A stretch of DNA of 64,000 nt from Flavobacterium petrolei (GTDB lineage Bacteria > Bacteroidota > Bacteroidia > Flavobacteriales > Flavobacteriaceae): NCBI RefSeq assembly GCF_003314435.2, contig NZ_QNVY02000004.1:62001-126000 (forward strand), in the 5' to 3' direction. The notes under the pieces were generated by a model. The model saw only the letters and a program-made list of their open reading frames with translations, was not told the DNA's origin and searched no databases. Within the stretch, counting starts at the first letter, position 1. Each line of letters starts with the position of its first letter. Positions 30,031 through 39,404 of this stretch are shown one piece after another. The position numbers were made by a program, and so were the translations under genes.

Positions 30031-30255
30031 CGAAAAAAATACACAGATATGAACTAAATAACAATGTAGTTAGCAATAGCTATTTTTGATATCAAACTAA
30101 AATTTTAAAAAGTTGATTTCGGTTTTTTAGTTTGAGAATAGTTACCTCAATTTTAATACCTTTAAATAAAATTATATCTTACATAAAATTATTTTTTAGC
30201 GCTAACAAATAGAAAAACATCAACAGATTGAACCCAATACCTCAATTGATTTATT

Positions 30256-31188
30256 ATGAAAAAAATTTGTATTTTATTATTGCTTTTAATTTCTCATCTG
30301 ACCTTTTCACAAACTGAAAAATTATTTTTTTTTGTGGAAAAGGATAGTTTAATAGGAGTTAGAAATCAAAATGGTGAAATAATTATAAACCCAAAACCAA
30401 CATGGAATTCACCTTCCTATTACTATAATCGTGAAATAAGATCAGCAATCTTTAACTTAGATTTTAATGACAAACCTTTTTGTTATTATGACAGAAATGG
30501 TAAATTTATATTTAAAACTTTTATAACTTCTGAAGGACCTGATGGTTTTCAGGAGGGTTTTATACGTTACAGTGAAAATAATAAAAGTGGATTAATCAGC
30601 AGTAATGGACAAAAAATAACTTCCGCTAAATACGATTGGATATCTCCTATAAATTTTGGTTTTGCGTCATTTTGCAATGGCTGTTATTTTGATACTACCC
30701 AAGACGAAGAGCATGCACCATTGATAGGAGGTGTTTGGGGTTTTGTTGACAGGAATGGAAAAGAAATTAAAACAACTACAAAACGAAATCATCCGAAAGA
30801 TATAGAAACAAAAGAGCATCAATTCATTCCCTATCAATTCAAATACAATAAAAAAGAACAAGAAATTTTAGCTTTTTTTGAAAAAAGAAAAAATCAAATC
30901 ATCAAGATTAATGGCTTTAATTGTTCTGATAAAAAGTTGTTTTTTGAAATTGTCGAAAAACCATCGGAATTTGATTCTTTTTATAAAATAAAAACTTTTG
31001 AATTATGTAATAAATATCCAAATGGAGCTGACGAAAATTATGATGGTTTCAAAAACTTTAAAGTTTCTGCAGATGGAAATTTTTTTTATGTTGTATACAT
31101 TGACTTAGTTAATTACAAAGAGTATTCAGAATATATTGAAAGAAAAATTCCAGTAGATAAATGGATTAAAGAAAACCTTAATAAATAG
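30256..31188 (+). CDS. WG-repeat-containing exported protein
   Basis: A 310-aa protein with a signal peptide (KKICILLLLLISHLTFSQ). WG-type beta repeats follow: LIGVRNQNGEIIINPKPTWN, FCYYDRNGKFIFKTFI, KSGLISSNGQKITSAKYDWISPINFGFASFCNG and VWGFVDRNGKEIKT; each repeat is roughly x(W/S)GaId.nGk.ii...yd. The last third (about 200-310) is non-repetitive. WG repeats probably form a beta-solenoid or propeller for protein binding; no catalytic site is visible. It is flanked by AT-rich spacers with no operon partner. Confidence 0.75.
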   Translation: MKKICILLLLLISHLTFSQTEKLFFFVEKDSLIGVRNQNGEIIINPKPTWNSPSYYYNREIRSAIFNLDFNDKPFCYYDRNGKFIFKTFITSEGPDGFQEGFIRYSENNKSGLISSNGQKITSAKYDWISPINFGFASFCNGCYFDTTQDEEHAPLIGGVWGFVDRNGKEIKTTTKRNHPKDIETKEHQFIPYQFKYNKKEQEILAFFEKRKNQIIKINGFNCSDKKLFFEIVEKPSEFDSFYKIKTFELCNKYPNGADENYDGFKNFKVSADGNFFYVVYIDLVNYKEYSEYIERKIPVDKWIKENLNK

Positions 31189-31208
31189 TACTACCTGCAA
31201 CCTCCATA

Positions 31209-33239
31209 TCATTGACTTAAATTTTTCAAACTCCCATAAACTGCTAATTCTACATCAGCAGGACTTCTGGTATTGCATTTCTCCAATAAATCCTCTAATA
31301 ACACTTGATTAACTTTTTGTTTTTTATCCATTAAAAGGAATAGCTGCTCCGATACATCACTCAAACTTTTAGACAAAGGTAAAAGAGGTTGCACTAATGG
31401 AGCATTGGCACTCAAAGCAATCAAATCGGAATTCATGGCAATCCACTTCTTGAAAAAATCGGTTACCAAAACTTTATTCTCCTTGCTTTTATCCGCTAAA
31501 TACGCATTGACCGCAAGATTAAAATCTAGCGCTTCAGAAGCATCCGAATTACAAGCATCAGCAAATAAGGTTAACGGTGAATGCATTCTGTATTTCTTTC
31601 CGCCACCATTGCGTTTATAATTTTTCAGAGGTTCACAAAGGTTCGAAAAATCATTCAAGGCACGCGTATCTTGATTGTTGCTGATGTTTCTCAAAATCAC
31701 TTCTTTGTTTCTAATGTGTGTAATTCCTAGTTCTTCTAATCGAAAAGAGATTGTTTTCAACCTTTTGCGTAAGCTGTTCATATCATTCACTTCCGCATTT
31801 GACCATAATCTCTCGGCTATTGCAGCAGTTCGTGGCCAAATCCTGGAATCTATATTTAATGGTGTTACGAGCTCACTCCACATCGCAGCTTCTCCTCCTA
31901 AAACTCTTGCTTTTTCTTCAGGACTAAGAATAATCTTTTTAGGTAAGGGATCATTCAAATAATGACTTTCTAAACCCAGCATCAAATCAATATAATACCC
32001 ATTGGACAAAACAGTATTGTAACCGCTTTTTGCAGCTTTGATCAATGCTCCACCAGCTTCTTGCCCTTCGTTCGTTCCTCTCCAAGCATGAATTATGGCA
32101 TCTTTTGACATGTTTTCAGTCATTATTTCTTCCCAACCCATCAATTTTTTGTTGTGTTTTTTCAGCATTGGAATCAACTTCATATTAAAGTAAGTCTGCA
32201 AATCATGGTTGTTAGCCAGATTATTATCCTTCTTAAATTGCTGAATTTCAGGATTTGCATTCCATTCTTTACCATTGTTTTCATCACCACCAATATGAAA
32301 ATAACCCCCCGGAAATAATGGACACACTTCATCAAAAATTGAGCTTAATATTTCATAGGTTTTTGGATTTGTAGGATCTAGAGTCGCATTAAAAATTCCT
32401 GAATTTCTTTGCACTTCATACGTAATTTTCCCTTCGCCTACTTTACTTCCTATTTCCGGATAAGCAGTCAGCAATGCCGAAGCATGTCCCGGAACATCTA
32501 TTTCAGGTACTACCAGAATCCCTCTTTCATCGGCATACTTTACAATATTTTTGATTTCATCCTGAGTATAAAAATATCCATCTGAGGATAATTCTGTTAA
32601 TTTTGGATGATTTTTCAATTGAATTCTCCAACCTTGATCATCGGCTAAATGCCAATGGAAAACATTCATTTTCATTGAAGCCATAGCGTCGAGATTTCTT
32701 TTGATAACATCAACCGGTTGGAAATGTCGGGCGGCATCAATCATCAAACCTCTCCAAGTAAAACGTGGCGAATCCGAAATTTCAACAACTGGAAAGTAAA
32801 ACGATGTATTATTGTTTTGTAGCAATTGTAATAAAGTCTCTAAACCATGCAACGCTCCTAAATCATTAGGGGCATTAATGCTTATTTTATTCGAGGTAAT
32901 TATAAGTTGGTAACTTTCGTCCTCATTAATTTCTATTTTTCCATTGCGAACACAATTAATTTGTAATTCGGCTTCCGGACTTTCGTTGACTTTCGTCAAA
33001 AAACTTTGTTCGAGAAACAATCCTGTTCTGCCGTCCAATCGTCGTACAAAGTTGGTTGCGCCTAGAAAAACTCTAGGATTAGGATTCCCCGTAATATTCA
33101 CTTTAAAATTTTTGCTTAAAGCAAAAGTGCCTTTAGACAACTTTATATTTTGTGGCCAAGGCATCAAGTTTAATTGCTCGGTGGTTATTTGAGCATTCGA
33201 AACAAAACTTCCAAACAATAGCATTAGGATATATTTCAT
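31209..33239 (-). CDS. Family 20 beta-N-acetylhexosaminidase, exported
   Basis: A 676-aa protein with an N-terminal signal (LMLLFGSFVSNAQ), an alpha/beta GH20b domain (about 25-150), and the GH20 TIM barrel (about 155-500): FTWRGLMIDAARHFQPVDVIKRNLDAMASMKMNVFHWHLADDQGWRI, VVPEIDVPGHASALL, and the catalytic HIGGDEN (Asp-Glu pair, about residues 317-319), plus KLMGWEEI and AWRGTNEG. It removes terminal GlcNAc/GalNAc with substrate-assisted catalysis, from chitin-like or glycan substrates in the periplasm or at the surface. A C-terminal helical region of about 150 residues is less conserved. No SusCD pair is adjacent, so it is not in an obvious PUL. Confidence 0.93.
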   Translation of the reverse strand: MKYILMLLFGSFVSNAQITTEQLNLMPWPQNIKLSKGTFALSKNFKVNITGNPNPRVFLGATNFVRRLDGRTGLFLEQSFLTKVNESPEAELQINCVRNGKIEINEDESYQLIITSNKISINAPNDLGALHGLETLLQLLQNNNTSFYFPVVEISDSPRFTWRGLMIDAARHFQPVDVIKRNLDAMASMKMNVFHWHLADDQGWRIQLKNHPKLTELSSDGYFYTQDEIKNIVKYADERGILVVPEIDVPGHASALLTAYPEIGSKVGEGKITYEVQRNSGIFNATLDPTNPKTYEILSSIFDEVCPLFPGGYFHIGGDENNGKEWNANPEIQQFKKDNNLANNHDLQTYFNMKLIPMLKKHNKKLMGWEEIMTENMSKDAIIHAWRGTNEGQEAGGALIKAAKSGYNTVLSNGYYIDLMLGLESHYLNDPLPKKIILSPEEKARVLGGEAAMWSELVTPLNIDSRIWPRTAAIAERLWSNAEVNDMNSLRKRLKTISFRLEELGITHIRNKEVILRNISNNQDTRALNDFSNLCEPLKNYKRNGGGKKYRMHSPLTLFADACNSDASEALDFNLAVNAYLADKSKENKVLVTDFFKKWIAMNSDLIALSANAPLVQPLLPLSKSLSDVSEQLFLLMDKKQKVNQVLLEDLLEKCNTRSPADVELAVYGSLKNLSQ

Positions 33240-33364
33240 ACTTTATATTTTTATTATTGTCCTGCAGTAAACAATTACTTTTATAAAAAAGCTTTTCTAT
33301 AATTTGTGGAAACAAATATAAAGTACGCATATAAATAGTAATTTTGCAAGGTAAATATTGAATT

Positions 33365-34219
33365 ATGCTATTTCTAATTTTGAGTATTATATGCAGTGTA
33401 ACTGTTGGAGTGTTGTTTAAAATTGCACGCAGTTATAATGTAAGTCAGGTTCAAATTGTTGGTTGGAATTATGTTTTTGCTCTTATTTTTTGTTATTTGT
33501 CATTCAGCCCAGATCTTAGCAAGGTAAGGACTTTGGCACCTTGGGGTATTTATGTTCCTATTGGTATTTTATTGCCTGCAATTTTTCTTTTTTTGGCAGC
33601 CTCCATAAAACAGGTAGGTATTGTAAAAACAGATGCAGCTCAAAGGCTTTCGTTGTTTATTCCCATTTTGGCTGCATGGCTGATCTTTAAAGAAGACTTT
33701 AATATCCTAAAAATCATAGCGCTTTTGGTTGGATTTCCGGCGCTATTGCTTATTCTTACTAAACCCTCTCAAAACACAGAAAATAAATGGATTTATCCTG
33801 CAGTAGTTTTGCTGGGCTTTGGAATTATAGACATTCTTTTTAAACAAATCGCTCTATATTCAAGTCTGCCTTATACCACTTCGTTGTTTGTAGTTTTTGG
33901 AATTGCGCTACTCATTATGATAGGAGCAGTAGTGTATGATGTCATAGTTTCTAAAAAGCCGATGCACTTTAAAAATATTATTTTTGGAGGTTTGGTAGGT
34001 ATTTTCAACTTTGGAAATATTCTTTTTTATCTAAAAGCTCATAAAGCTTTCGCTGAAAATCCTTCAACAGTTTTTGCAGGGATGAATATGGGTGTGATTG
34101 TCATAGGAAGCCTTGTAGGCATTTTTGTTTTTAAAGAAAAACTAACAAAAATGAATTATGCTGGCCTTTTTCTAGCGTTGATAGCCATTGTTTTGATCGT
34201 AATGTCGCAGATCATTTAA
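33365..34219 (+). CDS. DMT-superfamily (EamA-like) membrane transporter
   Basis: A 284-aa membrane protein of ten short helices in two repeats. AAQRLSLFIPILAAWLIFKEDFNILKIIALLVGFPALLLIL ends the first half; VFAGMNMGVIVIGSLVGIFVFKEKLTKMNYAGLFLALIAIVLI ends the second. The acidic FKE at the helix 4-5 joint in each half is typical of EamA/DMT transporters. The substrate cannot be read from sequence. It is transcribed alone. Confidence 0.82.
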   Translation: MLFLILSIICSVTVGVLFKIARSYNVSQVQIVGWNYVFALIFCYLSFSPDLSKVRTLAPWGIYVPIGILLPAIFLFLAASIKQVGIVKTDAAQRLSLFIPILAAWLIFKEDFNILKIIALLVGFPALLLILTKPSQNTENKWIYPAVVLLGFGIIDILFKQIALYSSLPYTTSLFVVFGIALLIMIGAVVYDVIVSKKPMHFKNIIFGGLVGIFNFGNILFYLKAHKAFAENPSTVFAGMNMGVIVIGSLVGIFVFKEKLTKMNYAGLFLALIAIVLIVMSQII

Positions 34220-34250
34220 AGGGAATTAAGCCATTTGGATTGAAAAATTT

Positions 34251-34474
34251 TCAACTAATAAAAAATCCTTGCACAAGTTCCAGTTTTGGATTGCTGTTGA
34301 ATATAAAGGTATCAGTTGTAAAAAAATGTTCTTGAGCAGAATAAAACTTTCGTAGAACAATAGTATTGTCCAAAAAATGATTGTTTATTGTTATAAATAA
34401 GCGGTTCGCTTTTTCAAGATTTTCTGTAGTAAGTCTTCGGATAATAGATATATGGGAATCACTGCGTTTTTCAT
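34251..34474 (-). pseudogene. Short ORF coupled by ATGA to the dehydrogenase gene, with an apparent one-base deletion
   Basis: The stop of the upstream dehydrogenase gene (TGA, 34473-34471) overlaps an ATG (34474-34472), the usual sign of translational coupling. Read directly, that ATG gives only 27 codons. If one A is added to the A run just after the ATG, the frame instead continues as MKKRSDSHISIIRR... for 74 codons to TGA at 34251, with a protein-like composition (TENLEKANRLFITINNHFLD, FYSAQEHFFTTDTF). Either this is a recent frameshift or a base error. I do not recognise the product. Confidence 0.45.
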
Positions 34475-35619
34475 TTAATTAATTTACCATAAACTGGGAC
34501 GATATAGTTTCCATTTAAAAAGGAAATTGGATCAATTTGGCTTTGTAATACAACTCCGCTAAGCGGTGTTTCGAGTAATAGTTGCGCTGCTTGTACCAAT
34601 GGTGCTGCGGTAGTTGTTTGGATTGCCCTCAATTGATGTTTTCCCACTTTTTGAGGAAGTATACATTTTGCAATCTCACGTCTGCGCAAAATACCTGCTG
34701 CATCTTTGCCTTCTACAGCTGCATATAAAATAATTTTGTCGTCTTCAATGTGAGGGATAATGGCTTCCATTTTTTCTTGTAAGCCTTTAATTGTGTCAGT
34801 TGTGTGTTCTAAATTAGCAATCTGCTCTTGTATCCAAGCATAATGTCCAGGATGACGTAAGGTTTTGTAGTCAAGGGAGCGAACCTTTCCTAATAATGCG
34901 TCAGGCAAATCTGCTGCACCGCCTGAAGTAAGATCCTCTTCATAAGCAATGCCATCGATAATAATAGTAGTTCTTTCTGAGAGTGATGGTAGGCTAGTTT
35001 TTTTGAAATTCCTTAATACTATAGTTTCTTTCAAATATTCTGTAGCTACACCCACAGGACTCCACGTAAAACCATAATAATGCGGAGCAACTGCATGATT
35101 GGTCAACGCTCCAACTTTGAATTCCAGCTTGTCTACTTTATCAACTTCAAAGTCCTTACAAAACTGTTGGAAAAGTCCATTAGCTAGCAAATCGATATAT
35201 CCCGGCGCTAAACCCGTTTGAAGTATGAACCCTGTTTCTGCGTCTTTTGCCAGTGCTATTATTTCTTCAGTCTCTGCAACATATTCCGTTAGGTTTGCAT
35301 AATGGAGATTGTAATCTTTTGCAAATTTTGCTATTCTGGGTGCTTGGCCGCCCGGTAAACAGTCCAGAATAATATCTCCTTGACGCAAGATTGTTTTCAT
35401 TTCATCTGTTATGCCATTTTCAGCAAGATGAAAATCTTGAATAAATCCTGATTTCGTAGTTCCTTCTTGAATCCAAAGGGCTACTTGTTTGGCTTTAGAA
35501 AGGGTTCTGTCACCAATGAAAAGAGTAGGAGGAACTTCGCTCCATTCCATCAATAATAAACCAACAGCTTCTGCAATACCGCCGGCTCCTGCTATAACAA
35601 TAGTGTGATGCTTTTTCAT
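34471..35619 (-). CDS. Saccharopine dehydrogenase-family NAD(P)-binding oxidoreductase
   Basis: A 382-aa soluble protein. An N-terminal Rossmann motif GAGGIAEAVGLLLMEW (residues about 11-26) and the LDCLPGGQAPRIAKFAKDYNLHYANLTEYV segment match the saccharopine dehydrogenase NADP-binding domain; GLAPGYIDLLANGL begins the catalytic domain. Members act on carboxy-imine intermediates (lysine degradation, homospermidine, carboxynorspermidine); the exact reaction is unknown. A possible second cistron overlaps its stop codon by ATGA. Confidence 0.82.
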   Translation of the reverse strand: MKKHHTIVIAGAGGIAEAVGLLLMEWSEVPPTLFIGDRTLSKAKQVALWIQEGTTKSGFIQDFHLAENGITDEMKTILRQGDIILDCLPGGQAPRIAKFAKDYNLHYANLTEYVAETEEIIALAKDAETGFILQTGLAPGYIDLLANGLFQQFCKDFEVDKVDKLEFKVGALTNHAVAPHYYGFTWSPVGVATEYLKETIVLRNFKKTSLPSLSERTTIIIDGIAYEEDLTSGGAADLPDALLGKVRSLDYKTLRHPGHYAWIQEQIANLEHTTDTIKGLQEKMEAIIPHIEDDKIILYAAVEGKDAAGILRRREIAKCILPQKVGKHQLRAIQTTTAAPLVQAAQLLLETPLSGVVLQSQIDPISFLNGNYIVPVYGKLIK

Positions 35620-35695
35620 ATCTTAAAGATACCATTTTTTATTGGATAAGCATTTGAGAAGTGTACTAATTTGATTGTCATTAAATGTAGGTTCT

Positions 35696-35841
35696 CTGTC
35701 AAGGATAGAAACGGAAAGCCTGCAAAGGAAGAAGTCCTTTTATAAAATAAACCCTAAAACAGCGACTACAAGAAGCTCGTTTTAGGGTTTGTTTTATGGA
35801 CTGATTCCTGCGGACTTGCAGTGAAGAGCCAGCCCGGACAG
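35696..35841 (+). ncRNA. Candidate structured RNA element, copy B
   Basis: Closing stem CTGTC/GACAG (35696-35700 with 35837-35841) encloses strand GGATAGAAACGGAAAGCC, a long rod (GGAAgaAGTCC...ATAAAAtAAACCCTAAAAC, loop, GTTTTAGGGTTTgTTTTAT...GGACTgaTTCC, with a tandem G-A mismatch), and strand ACTTGCAGTGAAGAGCCAGCCCG. The two conserved strands are those of copy A (GCAGTGAA and AACGGAAAGCC) in swapped order. It lies upstream, on the sense-opposite strand, of the dehydrogenase gene and downstream of a lipoprotein gene, so the transcribed strand is not certain. Most of the 358-bp spacer 35620-35977 is this element. Confidence 0.5.
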
Positions 35842-35977
35842 TATAATTGGAATGTAATAAAGAATTAAGATAAAACTCTTTAATTTATTACAATCGGTTA
35901 CAAATAATGAATTAAAAAAATATGGAGTATAATTTTGATTATTATCAAAAAGAGTACCATTAGACTCTAAATATCTA

Positions 35978-36460
35978 CTATTCAGCGGCGCACTCAACAG
36001 TTGTAAACTTAAATTTTATTTTGTCAAAGTCTATAGGTGAGCTTTTATCAAAATAGGTTGCTCCCATAGTATTTAACATTTTTCCATTGCCTAAAATAAG
36101 TTGCTCGCCTCGCTTCAAAAATGCCATCGGGTTTTTAAATGTTATTTTTTTATTATCGTCCTGAATAAAGGTATAGCTAGCAAATAATGTGTCTCCACTG
36201 AATTCACCTGCAATTTTCCCAATCTTTTTTGGCGTATTAAAAAATTTCATCACCATCTCGCCAGTTATTTTTCCGTCTTGCAAAGTGTTCATTTTCAAAT
36301 CTATTGTATCTTTTTCGTACATCGCTTGATAGCATTGGACACTTACAGGTTTTTCAACTGGGATTTTTTTAGAATTAACGACTTTTTCGTTTTCATTTTT
36401 TTTACAACTTTGGAATCCTATACTAGCAAACACTAAACAAAAAAGAAGATGAGTTTTCAT
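35978..36460 (-). CDS. Lipoprotein of unknown function
   Basis: A 160-aa protein with a lipoprotein signal (LVFASIGFQSC, anchor Cys near residue 19) followed by a Lys-rich linker and a beta-rich domain: CYQAMYEKDTIDLKMNTLQDGKITGEMVMKF, GEFSGDTLFASYTFIQDDN and FKRGEQLILGNGKM-like strands. Such Gly-x-hydrophobic repeats suggest a small beta-barrel or sandwich in the periplasm (lipocalin-like), but no family signature is clear. The two C-terminal Cys/acidic residues (VECAAE) may pair with Cys 43. It stands alone. Confidence 0.65.
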   Translation of the reverse strand: MKTHLLFCLVFASIGFQSCKKNENEKVVNSKKIPVEKPVSVQCYQAMYEKDTIDLKMNTLQDGKITGEMVMKFFNTPKKIGKIAGEFSGDTLFASYTFIQDDNKKITFKNPMAFLKRGEQLILGNGKMLNTMGATYFDKSSPIDFDKIKFKFTTVECAAE

Positions 36461-36598
36461 AAGACTAATTTTTTAGTTATTAATTATTGCTAATTTAGTC
36501 AAAATAATGCTTTTATAGATGAAATAGTATAAAATATTGACTATCGCTAGCTTGATTTTTTGTTTGTCGATTTGCTATTTTTTACCCGTAATGGTAGT

Positions 36599-37945
36599 TT
36601 AAATGTTTTTTCTTCTAAAATTTAACCAACCCAAAAAGAGTAATATAAAATTGAATACTACTAAGGGAAGAAAAGTTTTCTTCAAGTTAATTTTTGATTT
36701 GTCAGTAAAAGTTTCGACTTTGAAGTTGTCCCATTTTTGTTTATTTACTGCTTCATCGTCAAATATTTTAGGATAAAAATGCAAGCGTAATTTCTCGTGA
36801 AATTGTTTGGTTTCTTTTAAAAACAAAAGCTGATTTCCTAAATTGGCTCTAGCGATTTCGTTGAGTTGCATTTGTGCATGCAACGTTGGTATGAATTGCG
36901 TAATTTGTTGACTAGATTGATTGCGTTGCTCTAATTTTGACTCTAGATCACGGGATTCTTTTGCCGATTCATCATCGCCCATTTGTTGCATCGCATAATA
37001 CCAAAGCCAGCTGAATTCTTTGTCAGGTAAAAGATAATTTTTGAACTGAGGATAATGCGTATAAAACTTATCTAAAGTTTCTTGTTTATCCATATCCCAT
37101 TTTTCATGATAAGCATTACGTTGTTTTACAGTGAGTTCTAACGCTTCTGGAATAGGATATTTGTTTACAATGTACGTATTAATTAAAGCGGGTAAAATGA
37201 TAATTAAAAATAACCACGTTGTCAATAAAATAACCGCATTGAAATTTGAATTCATTTGTAAGGAAACCAGAAAAAAGCATATAGCGAACCAGAAAAGTAG
37301 GTACAGAACACTAATTCCATAAAATGTCAGAAATGAAATATTTAAGGGAATATTCAGTAAAAAAGCGGCAATTGCAAGTACAATTGTTAGTAATAGAGTC
37401 AAACTTAAAATTCGGATGTAGAATAATTTCAGAATGTATAAAAAAGTATTTTGACTCTGAGTGACAACAATTTTCCAAGTACCGCTTTCTTTTTCTTCCG
37501 AAATTAGATTGTATGAAAAAGCAATTATCAACAATGGAAACAGGTAGATGAGAACAAAACTAAAATCGATGTTTCCGAGCAAAAGGTTGTTCGGATTATT
37601 GAGTTCGGCATCGTATTTTTGCCCTTCTAAACCACGAATAGTGACAGTTTGTATCGAAGGATTTACATCCCGTTGTCCAATAGCCAAACTGTTAACGGGG
37701 AAACTTTTATTGACAAGCGAAAATTTTAAATAATACAACAGAAGCCCCAAATCATCTTGATGAAAGTTGACATTTTTTGCAATGTGTTCTTTTTGATAGA
37801 GTATAGCCTCCTGTACGTTTTTTGCTTGTTTTTCCTGAAATTGTTTTCCAATCAACAGACTAATAAAACAAATAAGGAATAGAAATAATAATCCGATTTT
37901 GGTTCCCCTTGAGCGAATGAAATTTTTGAAGAGTAATACTAACAT
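36599..37945 (-). CDS. ABC-2 type permease, DUF3526 family (second of a pair)
   Basis: A 448-aa membrane protein: one helix at 15-33, a large extracytoplasmic loop, five helices in the middle (about 130-260: IDFSFVLIYLFPLLIIAFSYNLISEEKESGTWKIVV and following), another long loop and a last helix (about 425-442). The SEEKESGTWK segment after the second helix is the ABC-2/DUF3526 landmark (coupling helix). It follows the other permease with 1 bp between the genes, so the two are co-translated and probably form a heterodimer driven by the ATPase at 41893-42588. Confidence 0.82.
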   Translation of the reverse strand: MLVLLFKNFIRSRGTKIGLLFLFLICFISLLIGKQFQEKQAKNVQEAILYQKEHIAKNVNFHQDDLGLLLYYLKFSLVNKSFPVNSLAIGQRDVNPSIQTVTIRGLEGQKYDAELNNPNNLLLGNIDFSFVLIYLFPLLIIAFSYNLISEEKESGTWKIVVTQSQNTFLYILKLFYIRILSLTLLLTIVLAIAAFLLNIPLNISFLTFYGISVLYLLFWFAICFFLVSLQMNSNFNAVILLTTWLFLIIILPALINTYIVNKYPIPEALELTVKQRNAYHEKWDMDKQETLDKFYTHYPQFKNYLLPDKEFSWLWYYAMQQMGDDESAKESRDLESKLEQRNQSSQQITQFIPTLHAQMQLNEIARANLGNQLLFLKETKQFHEKLRLHFYPKIFDDEAVNKQKWDNFKVETFTDKSKINLKKTFLPLVVFNFILLFLGWLNFRRKNI

Positions 37946-37946
37946 A

Positions 37947-39395
37947 TTAAATAGCTTTAAGGTTTTTGTAGGCGATTTTAATCAAGAATAAAAGAATGCC
38001 AATCCATAACGCAATGGAGATGATAGAAAGTAATTCGTTTTTTAAAATTGTAAAAACATCTTTCGGTTCATACTGAAACTCTTGTACATCTGCCCAATAA
38101 TTTTTATTGATGGTCTGAGGAGTATCAGTAGGATTTTGCTTTTTATTGCTGATGTATTTTATCTGCAAAGCATTCATTTTTTGAGCCATATCGTAACGAT
38201 AAGTCTCCGCCTGTTTTTGAAAATTGATATACGAATCATAATCGGTGTTCGATAATCCCATCGAAATATTTTTAATGGCGATATACGGATTGATAAAAGA
38301 AACCGCTTTTGAAAAACTATTTTGTTTGGCATATACTTGCAACAAAGTATCTAGATGTTTATTGTAAATAGTACTACTGATTTTCTCGCCTTCGGTCATG
38401 ATAAAACCGGAATAATTGAAAGGAAGTTTTTGTACCGAATCGACTTTGTAAACGCTGAGCAGCGAATCTTTTATAGCTTTATAATGCAAGTCATTTGGAT
38501 TATGGCTGTCTCCTTGTTTTAAAATGTCTTTTTCGATAGCGCTATTAAATTCAATTTTCGACGGTGCTTGATACACGTAGGCTCCAATGGACTGAGTAGT
38601 TCGAGGCAAAATAATCGTAAAGAGCAGCCATATTCCAATTAAGGATACCAATGCGTTTTTAGAAGTTTTGCTAGCAGCAGAAATTAAAACTGCTATCACA
38701 CAAAAAAACAGTAGATAAATAAAATGGAAAAGAATAAATAGCATCATTTTAAGAATTTCATCTGCTGAAACAGTAAAGTTTTGGAGCAACATCCAAACCA
38801 AAAGCAGGACTAAAATTATTGGAATAAAAAGAATCATAATAACACTGGCAATTCCTAAAGTTTTGCCTAATAGTATTTGTTTCCAGCTGACGCCTTGACT
38901 TAAAAGGAGTTTTAAAGTTCCGTTTTCTCTTTCGGTTGCTATAGCATTAAAACCAATAAAGAAAATCAGCAGCGGAAATAGAATTTGTAATACCATGGCA
39001 ATACTGATTTCACCAAAACGCATCATACTGCTTGAAAATCCTGCTTCCGAAAAGTTAGCCGAATTTTGTTTGTGGGCTTCCAGAAAAATAGCATTTCCAA
39101 AAAAAGGTTCCATCCCATATTCGAACATGCTCAAAGAAGTACTTTTGCGGAAAGCGAAATTACCATAATGTGCCATTCGATGGGGATTTTTATCAGGATT
39201 ATTCAACCAGTCTTCCCTAGATTCATGTTGGTACTTTTCGCTGGTCTCCTTTTGATTGGTGTAATTTTTCCAACCCGAAAATGTCGCGTAAAGTAATAAT
39301 ATGCCAATAAAAATTATGATGATAGGCACAGCCCTGTTCTTAAAAATAGCTTTGTTAAGATGTTTGGCTATTAAAATTTCGTTGTGTAATGACAT
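37947..39395 (-). CDS. ABC-2 type permease, DUF3526 family (first of a pair)
   Basis: A 482-aa membrane protein with the same plan as its downstream neighbour: helix at about 22-40, loop, block of helices (about 130-270) with LIFFIGFNAIATERENGTLKLLLSQGVSW, a long extracytoplasmic loop (280-440) and a last helix. TERENGTLKLL is the coupling landmark. It lies between a TonB receptor gene (9 bp upstream) and the second permease (1 bp downstream). This tight packing implies one operon for receptor and exporter/importer. Confidence 0.82.
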   Translation of the reverse strand: MSLHNEILIAKHLNKAIFKNRAVPIIIIFIGILLLYATFSGWKNYTNQKETSEKYQHESREDWLNNPDKNPHRMAHYGNFAFRKSTSLSMFEYGMEPFFGNAIFLEAHKQNSANFSEAGFSSSMMRFGEISIAMVLQILFPLLIFFIGFNAIATERENGTLKLLLSQGVSWKQILLGKTLGIASVIMILFIPIILVLLLVWMLLQNFTVSADEILKMMLFILFHFIYLLFFCVIAVLISAASKTSKNALVSLIGIWLLFTIILPRTTQSIGAYVYQAPSKIEFNSAIEKDILKQGDSHNPNDLHYKAIKDSLLSVYKVDSVQKLPFNYSGFIMTEGEKISSTIYNKHLDTLLQVYAKQNSFSKAVSFINPYIAIKNISMGLSNTDYDSYINFQKQAETYRYDMAQKMNALQIKYISNKKQNPTDTPQTINKNYWADVQEFQYEPKDVFTILKNELLSIISIALWIGILLFLIKIAYKNLKAI

Positions 39396-39404
39396 GTGTA
39401 ATGA

